Shown here piece by piece: positions 52,779 to 60,160 of a DNA stretch of 63,770 nt. The notes under the pieces were generated by a model, which ran no database searches, was not told the DNA's origin, and was given only the letters and a program-made list of their open reading frames with translations. A program made the position numbers and the translations under genes. Source of the DNA: Gemmatimonadaceae bacterium (GTDB lineage Bacteria; Gemmatimonadota; Gemmatimonadetes; Gemmatimonadales; Gemmatimonadaceae); the NCBI GenBank assembly GCA_040882285.1, contig JBBEBQ010000024.1, forward strand, positions 1 to 63,770. The letters are read 5' to 3'. Numbering within the stretch: the first letter of the stretch is position 1; every line of letters begins with the position of its first letter.

Positions 52779-53339
52779 CTAAGCGGTCTTTTCGCTGGAA
52801 GACGCCGACCGGGCGGCCAGGTATCTCGTCAGCGCGAGCGAGTGCTGCCGGCGGTCGTGGGCGATCCGGTCGGCGAGCCTGGCCAGCGCGGGGTCGGGCG
52901 CCCTGGATTTGATCAGCTCGAACACCGCGCCGTCGCGCGCGGCATCGTCCAGCAGCCGCGCGATCCGTCCCGCGGCGTCTTCCGGCCGCTTGACCACTCC
53001 CTCCGGAGCTGACCGGCGATGCTGGTCCAGCTCGGCCTCCGCGATCGCGGGGGAGTACTCGGCTACATCCAGGTACGATCGCAGAGCGTGAAAGTGCTTC
53101 CAGCTGTCGTGCAGTTCCCGGGCGAGGAGCGCCGAGGCGACGGAATCTCCCGCCAGGGCGGACAGCAGGTGGCTGAGGCCCACCGTCCGACGCGCGGCCC
53201 TGAGCGCGGCGCGTCGCACCAGCATCAGCACTTCGGGGTCGCGCCCGGCCGCGGTAAGATCGGCCGTGCCCCAGTCTATGACGGATCCGACCGACCAGCT
53301 CGCTGGCGATCCCTTTTCGGTGGCGACCTGCAGCTCCAT
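52779..53339 (-). CDS. Hypothetical helical protein
   Basis: 186 residues, mostly alpha-helical by composition, with SHLLSALAGDSVASALLAREL, KHFHALRSYL and a C-terminal HDRRQHSLALTRYLAAR. The spaced His and Glu residues could suggest a ferritin-like bundle, but a metal site cannot be assigned. No signal peptide. It converges with the LuxR gene, 9 nt between stops. Product unknown. Confidence 0.6.
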   Translation of the reverse strand: MELQVATEKGSPASWSVGSVIDWGTADLTAAGRDPEVLMLVRRAALRAARRTVGLSHLLSALAGDSVASALLARELHDSWKHFHALRSYLDVAEYSPAIAEAELDQHRRSAPEGVVKRPEDAAGRIARLLDDAARDGAVFELIKSRAPDPALARLADRIAHDRRQHSLALTRYLAARSASSSEKTA

Positions 53340-53405
53340 GCGATTCTCCTGTGGATGATCGAAGGGGAGTATCGCCGTCGGCGCAGCGCGGGTGAATGCG
53401 CCGAG

Positions 53406-53436
53406 TTACGTAGCATGCGGGGAGGATTTACGTAGC
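53406..53436. promoter_or_regulatory. Direct repeat TTACGTAGC, 22-bp spacing
   Basis: Two identical TTACGTAGC copies (53406-53414 and 53428-53436) lie two helical turns apart, 67-97 nt upstream of the helical hypothetical gene (minus) and 139-169 nt upstream of the first lipoprotein gene (plus). The layout fits an operator for a dimeric or tandem-binding regulator. The rest of the 235-nt spacer 53340-53574 shows nothing else. Confidence 0.4.
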
Positions 53437-53574
53437 TCCGCCCCCGCGTCATGCCGGGGACGCGGTCGAGTACGGCTCGAGGCGTGCCTACGTCATCATG
53501 CGTATCGGATTCACGCGACTGCCACCGCACCCTTCCCGCCGAAGAGGTGAACCAAACTCACTTTCGGAGGAAGA

Positions 53575-53988
53575 ATGCGAAAGTTCATGAAGGTGGCGGC
53601 GATCGCGGTGCTTGGCCTCGTTGCGGCGTGTGGCGGCGACGGCGACGGGATCAACGAGCCGGCTTCGATCGCCGGCACGTACAATCTCCAGACGCTCGAC
53701 GGCCAGTCGCTTCCCGTGGTCGTGTTCGACGAGCCTGGATTCAGGCTGGAGATCGTTTCCGGGAACTTCGTTTTGGCCGCGAGCAGGACGTTCACTACGA
53801 GCGTCGTATTCCGGATTACCGAGGACAACGCGGTCACAACGGAGAGCGAGTCGTTTAACGGTACGTACACGGTAACCGGATCCACGGTGAACTTTACATA
53901 TTCCGACGGTGATACCGACAGCGCGACGCTGGCGGGCAACACGCTGACATTCACCGACGGCGGCTCCACGGCGGTGTTTCGAAAGTAA
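53575..53988 (+). CDS. Small lipoprotein, lipocalin-like beta fold
   Basis: 137 residues. Signal with lipobox GLVAAC at about residue 20. The mature part is a beta-rich domain: GTYNLQTLDGQSLPV, FRLEIVSGNFVLAA, FNGTYTVTGSTVNFTYSDG and TLAGNTLTFTDG, the strand pattern of lipocalin-like lipoproteins. GGAGG lies 4 nt before the ATG. A paralogue follows at 54095. Probably at the outer membrane; ligand unknown. Confidence 0.82.
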   Translation: MRKFMKVAAIAVLGLVAACGGDGDGINEPASIAGTYNLQTLDGQSLPVVVFDEPGFRLEIVSGNFVLAASRTFTTSVVFRITEDNAVTTESESFNGTYTVTGSTVNFTYSDGDTDSATLAGNTLTFTDGGSTAVFRK

Positions 53989-54042
53989 TTCGGACGCGAA
54001 CGAGCGATTCGAGAGGCCGGACGCTGGCACCGGCATGCGAGT

Positions 54043-54072
54043 GCGGTGAGATTCTCCAGAGAGTCTCACCGC
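54043..54072. terminator. Perfect hairpin between the two lipoprotein genes
   Basis: GCGGTGAGATTCTC pairs with GAGAGTCTCACCGC: about 13-14 bp with a minimal loop and a single G-U. There is no U-run after it, so it may be a weak terminator, an mRNA-stabilising 3' structure, or part of the next gene's leader (22 nt before its ATG). Confidence 0.55.
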
Positions 54073-54094
54073 GCTCTTGCAAGAGGATGCCCCC

Positions 54095-54514
54095 ATGCCG
54101 AAGCTGCTCGCGTTAGCTGCCGCCGGCGTGATGCTGGCCGCATGCCGGCAAAGCGATCGTGCGGAGGTACTCGTGCCGGATCCCGTTGCCGGACCCTACC
54201 TCCTCGTGACCATCCAGCAGAAATCCCTGCCCGCGATCCTGATCGAGGCGAACGGCTACAGGTTTGAGGTGCTCGCCGGAAGCTACGAGCTCGGCGCGGA
54301 CGGGAGCTACGCCACATCTCTTACCGTCCGCGAGAGCATCGAGACCGTCACGACCCCCAACGTTGCTACCTACGATGAGCGCGGGTCGGGCGTGTATTCG
54401 GTCGCGGCGCAGATTGTGCGTTTCAAGGACACGCAGGGGCGCGAGTTTACCGGCCAGCTCGCCGGCGGAGTGCTCTCGTTCGGCGGCGATCTGCCGCGTG
54501 TCTACAGGAGATGA
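54095..54514 (+). CDS. Small lipoprotein, paralogue of the preceding gene
   Basis: 139 residues from the ATG at 54095, with AGAGG upstream; an earlier ATG at 54077 is less fitting. Lipobox MLAAC. The mature domain aligns by eye with the previous lipoprotein: GPYLLVTIQQKSLPA against GTYNLQTLDGQSLPV, YRFEVLAGSYELGADGSY against FRLEIVSGNFVLAASRTF, and GQLAGGVLSFGGD against ATLAGNTLTFTDG. A tandem duplication followed by divergence is inferred. The next gene starts 55 nt later. Confidence 0.78.
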   Translation: MPKLLALAAAGVMLAACRQSDRAEVLVPDPVAGPYLLVTIQQKSLPAILIEANGYRFEVLAGSYELGADGSYATSLTVRESIETVTTPNVATYDERGSGVYSVAAQIVRFKDTQGREFTGQLAGGVLSFGGDLPRVYRR

Positions 54515-54569
54515 TGCTCAGCGAGATAGGACCATCGGAGCCCCGGTATTGCGTCGGAAGCAAGCGTTG

Positions 54570-56780
54570 ATGCGAGCGGCATGCAGGACGCGTCTGGTAC
54601 TCTTCACGCTGCTGGCGTCCAGCTTCGCGCGGACCGCCTCGGCACAGGTTGCCGCGCCGGCGCCCGTGGACTCGTCGCCCGGCCTCACCGCGCTCATAGC
54701 TGAGGCGGCGCTCGTCAACGCGAGCGTGCCCGAGCGCCTGCGCGCGTACCGCGCGCGGCTCGAGACCGAGATGTCGCTGGTGATCGTCGACTCCGGTGGG
54801 CGGGAAAGAACCGCCCAGCTCGAGCAGATCGCGAGCGACGTCCGCTGGCGCGCGCCCGACCGGTACGACCAGCGGGTCGTCGGCTATCGCAACCAGGCGA
54901 TCGGACCGACGTTCTCTCTCATGAGCATCTTCGGGGGCTGGACCACGCCGACGCTGTACGGCAACCGGCTGCAGCTCGGCGTGTCGTCCGCGAGCGGCAG
55001 TAGTCGCAGGTACGACACGGTCACGGGACTCGCGGTGCATCCGCTCGCGACCAACCGCGACACGTACTATCGGTTCGGCGGCGGTGACACCGCGGTGACC
55101 TTCTATTCGGCCAAGCAGCAGCGGATACCCATTGTCCGCGTGACGGTGACGCCTCGACCCGACGCGCCGGGTGATGCGGTTCTGCTGTTGGGCGAGATGT
55201 ACATCGACGTCGAGCGCAAGCAGGTCGTACGGATTCGCGGGCGGCTCGTCGAGGTGGAAGATGGCAAGGTCACGATCAAGTCGGGCAGCCGCATCCCGGG
55301 CGTGAGCGGCGCGTCGTTCGTCGAGCTGGTCAACGTGGAAGTCGAAGGTGCTTACTGGCTGCCGGCGTACCAGCGCACGGAGCTGCAGGCGCGGATCGGG
55401 CCGTTCGGCGGGCTGCGCACGATCGTTCGGATCGTGTCGCGCTTTCACGACTACCGTCCCAACGATTCGACGTGGACGGGTCCGGAGGCGCCCCCCGGGG
55501 TCCGCCACAACCTGACGTTCGCGTCCTCCGCGGTGCAGCAGCGGTACGGCGGATGGACGCAGCCGATCGGCGCCGCGAGCACCGACGTGTACTTCTCGGA
55601 GTTCGACGACGTCGCGCCCGCGGAGTGGGCAACCCGCGGCCAGTCAACTGGAATCAGATTCGCGCCACGCTCTCTCGGCGAGGTGTTTCGCTTCAATAGG
55701 ATCGAGGGGTTGTTCACCGGGATCGCGCTCGCGAAAGACTTCGGCGAGGCGGCTTCGGGAGTGACGGTCCGCGGCTCCGTGGGTTGGGCGTGGTCCGAGC
55801 AGACCGCGCGCGGAATGCTCGGCGCGCATCGCGCGCGCGGCGCGACCACGACGGGAATCCGGCTCGAGCGCGCGCTGGCGCACACCAATGATTTTCAGCC
55901 GCCGCTGTCCTGGGGCGCGACGATGGCCGCGCTCCTCGGCAGCACCGACGACTACGACTATCTCGACCGGCGCAGCGCGACGCTGTTCGTGAGCCGCACT
56001 CTCGGACTCAAGCGGCGATCGGTGGTCCGGCTCGAGGTTGGGCCCGGCTCAGACCGCGCGGTGGAGCAGAACATCTCGCGCGGACTGTTCGTCGCCGACG
56101 GCGAGGGATTCAGGCCGAACCGCGGAATCAGGGAAGGGAACTACGTCCGGACGATCGCGTCGCTCGAGCTGAATCCCGACGTGAGCGGGTTGTTCGTGGA
56201 CCGCGGCATCGGCGGTCGCGTGAGCTACGACCGCGCCGATGGGGATCTCCGCTGGCAGCGCCTGGAGACGGGCGCCGCCGCGCGCCGCGAGCTTGGACCG
56301 TTTCAGCTGTATGCGCGCGCGGACGCCGGCACGCTGATCGGCGACCCCGTGCCGCAGGCGATGTTCGAGATCGGCCGGAGCGAAGGGCTGCGCTCGTACG
56401 GCTACAAGGAATTTGCCGGCGACCGCGCGGCGCTCGGCCGCGCGGTGGTCGGGTACACGCTGCCGTTACTCCGCGCGCCGATCCGGCTGCCGGGGCGGCT
56501 GATCGTGCCGGGCATCGCGCCCGGCATCGCGGCGGGAATCCACGCTGGCTGGACCGGCGTGTCCGGGCCGGAGGCGGAGGCGGCGCTGCTCGAGCTGGGC
56601 GCGGTGACGGATTCCGTCACCGGCGCGCTGGTGCCGCTGTCGCGCACGACCGACGGCGTGCGCGCCTCGGCGGAATTTCTCGTGACGTTTTTCAGCGGCG
56701 CGCTGGCCGTGGGCGTCACGCGTCCGATCGACCGCGCGGGCCCGTGGAAGTTCACCGGCCGGATCGGGCAGGGCTTCTAA
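54570..56780 (+). CDS. Large outer-membrane beta-barrel protein (DUF5686/surface-antigen-like)
   Basis: 736 residues from the ATG at 54570, with GGAAG 9 nt upstream. A Sec signal (VLFTLLASSFARTASAQ) precedes a soluble N-terminal domain (about 40-260) reminiscent of LolA/LppX-type folds (RLRAYRARLETEMSLVI, MYIDVERKQVVRIRGRLVE). The C-terminal barrel (from about 300) shows alternating strands and ends in GRIGQGF, a terminal Phe expected of Omp85-type substrates. Blocks such as RSEGLRSYGYKEFAGDRA and GRAVVGYTLPL resemble surface-antigen barrels. It lies just before the tRNA-Pro remnant and may mark the edge of the core genome. Confidence 0.8.
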   Translation: MRAACRTRLVLFTLLASSFARTASAQVAAPAPVDSSPGLTALIAEAALVNASVPERLRAYRARLETEMSLVIVDSGGRERTAQLEQIASDVRWRAPDRYDQRVVGYRNQAIGPTFSLMSIFGGWTTPTLYGNRLQLGVSSASGSSRRYDTVTGLAVHPLATNRDTYYRFGGGDTAVTFYSAKQQRIPIVRVTVTPRPDAPGDAVLLLGEMYIDVERKQVVRIRGRLVEVEDGKVTIKSGSRIPGVSGASFVELVNVEVEGAYWLPAYQRTELQARIGPFGGLRTIVRIVSRFHDYRPNDSTWTGPEAPPGVRHNLTFASSAVQQRYGGWTQPIGAASTDVYFSEFDDVAPAEWATRGQSTGIRFAPRSLGEVFRFNRIEGLFTGIALAKDFGEAASGVTVRGSVGWAWSEQTARGMLGAHRARGATTTGIRLERALAHTNDFQPPLSWGATMAALLGSTDDYDYLDRRSATLFVSRTLGLKRRSVVRLEVGPGSDRAVEQNISRGLFVADGEGFRPNRGIREGNYVRTIASLELNPDVSGLFVDRGIGGRVSYDRADGDLRWQRLETGAAARRELGPFQLYARADAGTLIGDPVPQAMFEIGRSEGLRSYGYKEFAGDRAALGRAVVGYTLPLLRAPIRLPGRLIVPGIAPGIAAGIHAGWTGVSGPEAEAALLELGAVTDSVTGALVPLSRTTDGVRASAEFLVTFFSGALAVGVTRPIDRAGPWKFTGRIGQGF

Positions 56781-56781
56781 G

Positions 56782-56815
56782 AAAAAAACCTCTGCAACGA
56801 CCGTCGTTGCAGAGG
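56782..56815 (-). terminator. Terminator read on the minus strand after the tRNA-Pro remnant
   Basis: CCTCTGCAACGAC and GTCGTTGCAGAGG (56789-56815) form a 13-bp perfect stem. The A-run at 56782-56788 becomes seven T on the minus strand. It therefore ends transcription leaving the tRNA-Pro sequence leftward, and gives little termination in the plus direction. Confidence 0.85.
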
Positions 56816-56830
56816 CTCAATTTGCTAAAG

Positions 56831-56877
56831 TCGGGGCGACTGGATTTGAACCAGCGACCTCCTGCTCCCGAAACAGG
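56831..56877 (-). tRNA. 3' half of tRNA-Pro (CGG), remnant or attachment site
   Basis: On the minus strand: the full anticodon arm (CCTGT TTCGGGA GCAGG, anticodon CGG), variable loop, T-arm (GCTGG TTCAAAT CCAGT), the 3' acceptor strand CGCCCCG and discriminator A. The 5' acceptor strand and D-arm are absent; the sequence upstream of the anticodon stem is unrelated. Integrases often recombine at tRNA 3' halves, so this is read as an att-site remnant. It is not a functional tRNA. The other 120 nt up to 56997 hold no gene. Confidence 0.8.
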
Positions 56878-56997
56878 AATGGGCTGAGACCGTATCTTTG
56901 CACGCGCAACTGCCTCCGACGGCCTTCGGCGAAGCATGTTCTGCTGCTTCTAGGCCGTTCCGCGCGGCTTCCGCGCTGGCTCTCGCTTCGCTCGTGG

Positions 56998-58458
56998 TCA
57001 GTACCGCGGCAGCGTCGGGTCCACTTCGTCGGTCCAAGCGAGAATCCCACCCTTCAAATTCCAGATCCGTCTGAATCCCGCGGCGTGAAGCTGGCGGAAT
57101 GCCTTCGCGCTTCGAGCGCCCGAGCGGCAATGCACCACAATCTGGTTGGCGCTGTTCAGCTCGTGCATCCGCTCGGCGAATTGCCCCAGCGGAATGAGCC
57201 GTGCGCCGTAGCGCTCCAGGTTCGCGATCTCCCACTCGTGCGGTTCGCGCACGTCGATAATCGTGATTGACTCTCCGCTAGAGAGCCGTGCCTCCAGCTC
57301 CAAAGCGGTCGTCTCGACGAGACCATCGCGCTCTGCCGCCTCGGCCGCGATCGCCTGCGGGACGCCACAAAACTCCTCGTAGTCCACGAGGCCGGTCACC
57401 GTCCGCCGCTCGCCGCACACCGGGCAGTCGGGGTTCTTGCGCAGCTTGAGCTCACGCCAACGGAGCGCCAATGCGTCAAAGAGTAAGAGGCGACCGATCA
57501 GCGGCTCTCCAGCCCCGAGGATCAGCTTGATCGCCTCGAGCGCCTGCAACGCGCCGACGATTCCCGGAAGCACACCCAACACGCCTCCCTCGGCGCAGCT
57601 CGGCACCAGCCCGGGCGGCGGCGGCTCGGGGAAGAGGCACCGGTAGCAGGGTCCTTTCTCCGCGAAAAACACCGAGACCTGTCCCTCGAAGCGGAAGATC
57701 GAGCCGTAGACATTCGGCTTCCCGAGGAGCACGCACGCGTCGTTCACGAGGTAACGTGTCGGGAAGTTGTCGGTGCCGTCTACTACGACGTCGTACGACT
57801 CCAGGATCTGCAGCGCGTTCTCGCTCGTCAGCCGCAACTCATGCGGTACGATCTGCACGTGCGGGTTGACGTCGCGCAACCGCCCCGCGGCCGCATCCAG
57901 CTTCGGTCGCCCGATGTCGCTCGTGCCGTACAAGACCTGCCGCTGGAGATTCGTCACGTCCACCACGTCGAAGTCCACGAGACCGAGCGTTCCGACGCCG
58001 GCCGCGGCGAGATAGAGACCCAGGGGCGAGCCAAGTCCGCCGGTGCCCACGAGCAGCACCCTTGCCGCCTTGAGCTTGCGCTGCCCGCCCATCGCCACCT
58101 CAGGCATGATGAGATGACGGCTGTAGCGAAGCACCTCCTCGGGCGAGAGATCCGCTGTGTCAGCGACGGCGCTTGCTCCGCCCGCCCCGCCAGCGATGCT
58201 CGGGACAATCGTGATCGTGTCTCCCTCCGCGACCGTCGTCCGGTCGCTCGCCAGATAGCGCACCTCGTCCTCGTTCAGGAACAGGTTGACGAAGTTGCGC
58301 AGCGCGCCGGCCTCAGTGTACAAATGCCGGCGGAGCTGGGGGTAGCGTTCGATGAGCTCCGTGATCGCGTCACCAACGGTGCCGGCGCGCACCGTCACTT
58401 CGCTCTCGCCACCCGCGTAAGCGCGGAGCGGCGTGGGAATGCGAACGATCGCGCTCAT
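56998..58458 (-). CDS. Fusion: MoaD/CysO-type sulfur carrier, MoeB/MoeZ E1-like enzyme and rhodanese
   Basis: 486 residues in three parts. Residues 1-94 are a ubiquitin-like carrier ending in IAGGAGG. About 100-350 are a ThiF/MoeB adenylating domain (VLLVGTGGLGSPLGLYLAAAG, DFDVVDVTNLQRQVLY, VVVDGTDNFPTRYLVND, zinc cysteines CYRCLF and CPVCGERR). About 375-486 are a rhodanese with catalytic Cys 444 in VHCRSGARS. MoeZ adenylates and thiolates CysO; here carrier and activator are one chain, so the Gly-Gly must be freed, presumably by the adjacent Mec protease. It overlaps mec by 4 nt. Confidence 0.92.
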   Translation of the reverse strand: MSAIVRIPTPLRAYAGGESEVTVRAGTVGDAITELIERYPQLRRHLYTEAGALRNFVNLFLNEDEVRYLASDRTTVAEGDTITIVPSIAGGAGGASAVADTADLSPEEVLRYSRHLIMPEVAMGGQRKLKAARVLLVGTGGLGSPLGLYLAAAGVGTLGLVDFDVVDVTNLQRQVLYGTSDIGRPKLDAAAGRLRDVNPHVQIVPHELRLTSENALQILESYDVVVDGTDNFPTRYLVNDACVLLGKPNVYGSIFRFEGQVSVFFAEKGPCYRCLFPEPPPPGLVPSCAEGGVLGVLPGIVGALQALEAIKLILGAGEPLIGRLLLFDALALRWRELKLRKNPDCPVCGERRTVTGLVDYEEFCGVPQAIAAEAAERDGLVETTALELEARLSSGESITIIDVREPHEWEIANLERYGARLIPLGQFAERMHELNSANQIVVHCRSGARSAKAFRQLHAAGFRRIWNLKGGILAWTDEVDPTLPRY

Positions 58459-58895
58459 GTGTCCTCCCGGACGATGGTCAATTCCTCTTCTGCGAAGAGC
58501 AGCCCGTCATCCACCAGTTGCCAGGCCCGCACCGGCCCCGTGTCGTCCGAACGAGCCCCGACGATGAGGTACGTGTACCAGGGCCAGGCCTGCTCACGGT
58601 CGAGTCCCGATGGCTCCGGCGGATGGTCGGGATGCGAATGGTAAAAGCCGACGATCTCCAGGCCATCGTGCTCGGCCGTTCGCCCGATCTCCCGCACCGT
58701 GGCGCCCGGAATCAGATAACGCCGTTCCGCCATATCATGCGTGGCATTCGCGAGGGCGACAGCACGCGCGACTTCCTTCACCGCCCTGTGGTTGTGCGAC
58801 GCGCGCCCCAGCAGCGCCCCGCAGCACTCGCGCGGATAAGCGTCCCGCGCGTGCTCGCGAATGCGCTCGAGGGCAGCAGCGGGGAGTCTGATCAC
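58455..58895 (-). CDS. JAMM/MPN+ metalloprotease, Mec-like
   Basis: 146 residues from GTG 58895, which gives a GTGA overlap with cysM and has GGGAGG about 8 nt upstream; an ATG at 58913 is possible. The JAMM zinc motif is complete: the Glu in YPRECCGALLG and H-S-H-x7-S-x2-D in GFYHSHPDHPPEPSGLD. Mycobacterial Mec releases cysteine from the CysO-cysteine adduct by cutting after Gly-Gly. Here it may also cut the fused carrier loose. It lies between cysM and the fusion gene, all overlapping. Confidence 0.92.
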   Translation of the reverse strand: MIRLPAAALERIREHARDAYPRECCGALLGRASHNHRAVKEVARAVALANATHDMAERRYLIPGATVREIGRTAEHDGLEIVGFYHSHPDHPPEPSGLDREQAWPWYTYLIVGARSDDTGPVRAWQLVDDGLLFAEEELTIVREDT

Positions 58896-59812
58896 GTCTC
58901 TCCCTCCCACCACCGCTGGCTCAGGTAGCGCTCGCCACCGTCCGGTAACAGAGTAACGATGACTGCCTCCGGCCCGGCTTGCGCAGCTATCTGGATCGCC
59001 GCCGCCACGTTCGCGCCGCCGGAGACGCCAGCGAGGAAGCCTTCTTCGCGTGCCAGCCGGCGCGCCGTGGTCTGTGCCTCTTCGGTGCCAACTTCGATTG
59101 TCTCGTCGGCGAGCTCCGGATCGTAGATCCCCGGGACGATCGCGGTTGCCATATGCTTCATTCCCTCGATGCCGTGAAGCGGCGAATCGGGCTGCACCGC
59201 GATCAGTCGCACGCGCGGATTACACTCGCGCAATCTACGGGCTGCTCCGACGAATGTCCCACTCGTCCCCAGCCCTGCCACGAAGTGCGTCACGCGTCCC
59301 TGCATCTGCTCCCAGATCTCCGCGCCGGTCGTCTCGTAGTGCGCCTGGACGTTCGCGGGGTTGTTGTACTGATCGGCATAGAAGTAATGCTCGGTGTCAG
59401 CGGCGGCGCGCCGGCGCGCCTCGCGGATCGCGCCGTCGGAGCCTTCCACTGCGTCCGTGATCACGATCCTAGCACCATAACTCCGAAGCAGTTTCTTTCG
59501 TTCCTCGCTGGCGTTCCCGGGCACACAGATCTCGCAGCCATAGCCTCGCTCGGCGCAGAGCATGGCGTAGGCGATGCCCGTGTTTCCCGAGCTCGCGTCG
59601 AGCAGCGTCCTGCCCACGCCGAGTCGACCGTCTCGCTCCGCCGCTTGGATGATGGCGCGCGCCGCACGGTCCTTTACGCTCCCACCTGGATTCAAGTACT
59701 CGAGCTTGACGAAGACCGACCCGCGGCTTCCTGCTCCGACGCTGCGACGCAGCGGTAAGAGCGGGGTATTTCCGATCAACTGGTCGAGTGAGACGGCGAG
59801 GCTTCTACGCAC
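58892..59812 (-). CDS. cysM: Cysteine synthase CysM-type (O-phosphoserine/acetylserine sulfhydrylase)
   Basis: 306 residues. A PLP fold-type II enzyme. Seen: SLDQLIGNTPLLPL, the PLP-lysine block YLNPGGSVKDRAARAII, SSGNTGIAYAMLCAERG, AGLGTSGTFVGAARRL and AGVSGGANVAAA. With the neighbouring carrier, E1 and protease genes it should use carrier thiocarboxylate as sulfur donor, as in M. tuberculosis CysM. It is the first gene of the trio on the minus strand, with the promoter presumably in the 348-nt divergent gap. Confidence 0.93.
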   Translation of the reverse strand: MRRSLAVSLDQLIGNTPLLPLRRSVGAGSRGSVFVKLEYLNPGGSVKDRAARAIIQAAERDGRLGVGRTLLDASSGNTGIAYAMLCAERGYGCEICVPGNASEERKKLLRSYGARIVITDAVEGSDGAIREARRRAAADTEHYFYADQYNNPANVQAHYETTGAEIWEQMQGRVTHFVAGLGTSGTFVGAARRLRECNPRVRLIAVQPDSPLHGIEGMKHMATAIVPGIYDPELADETIEVGTEEAQTTARRLAREEGFLAGVSGGANVAAAIQIAAQAGPEAVIVTLLPDGGERYLSQRWWEGET

Positions 59813-60160
59813 GTGGACATCCTGCCCTGTCGACGCATCTGATGACGCGGCGACGTACCAGGATCAAATAATGATACGTCGCGAGCGCTGAAATGTCATC
59901 GGCTCCCGACCAGATATGCTGCGGCGTGGACCTTCGTCGGAGTGGCGCGCCGCCGCTTCCTTCCTCGAGCCACATGTCCCACACGGTGGACACGACCGCT
60001 GCCGAGCCCCGAACGCGGGCTTTCACGCTCACCGCGGGCAGCGATTGAACACACCGCAGCGGACGATCATCCTGCGCGCCGTGCTCACGGTGCCGCTGCG
60101 ATGTCCAGCGTGTTTATATTCTACAGGGGCGATTGAAATTCCGAGCATGGAACCTGAGAC
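59813..60160. other. Divergent spacer between cysM and mrp
   Basis: 348 nt with no convincing gene. A TATATT (60115-60120) stands 40 nt before the mrp ATG and could be a -10 element. An AT-rich patch around 59860-59900 is the best place for the cysM promoter reading left. No Fe-S or sulfur-responsive operator was recognised. Confidence 0.5.
60115..60120 (+). promoter_or_regulatory. Candidate -10 element (TATATT) of mrp
   Basis: Same hexamer as in three other spacers in this window. No clear -35 box 17 nt upstream. Confidence 0.35.

Noticed and set aside
56831-57000. tRNA-Pro interrupted by a group I intron
   Set aside because: The break lies 5' of the anticodon stem, not in the loop, and no D-arm or acceptor 5' strand is found upstream.
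59805-60032. 75-residue minus-strand frame upstream of cysM
   Set aside because: Overlaps the cysM start, no ribosome site, composition not protein-like.
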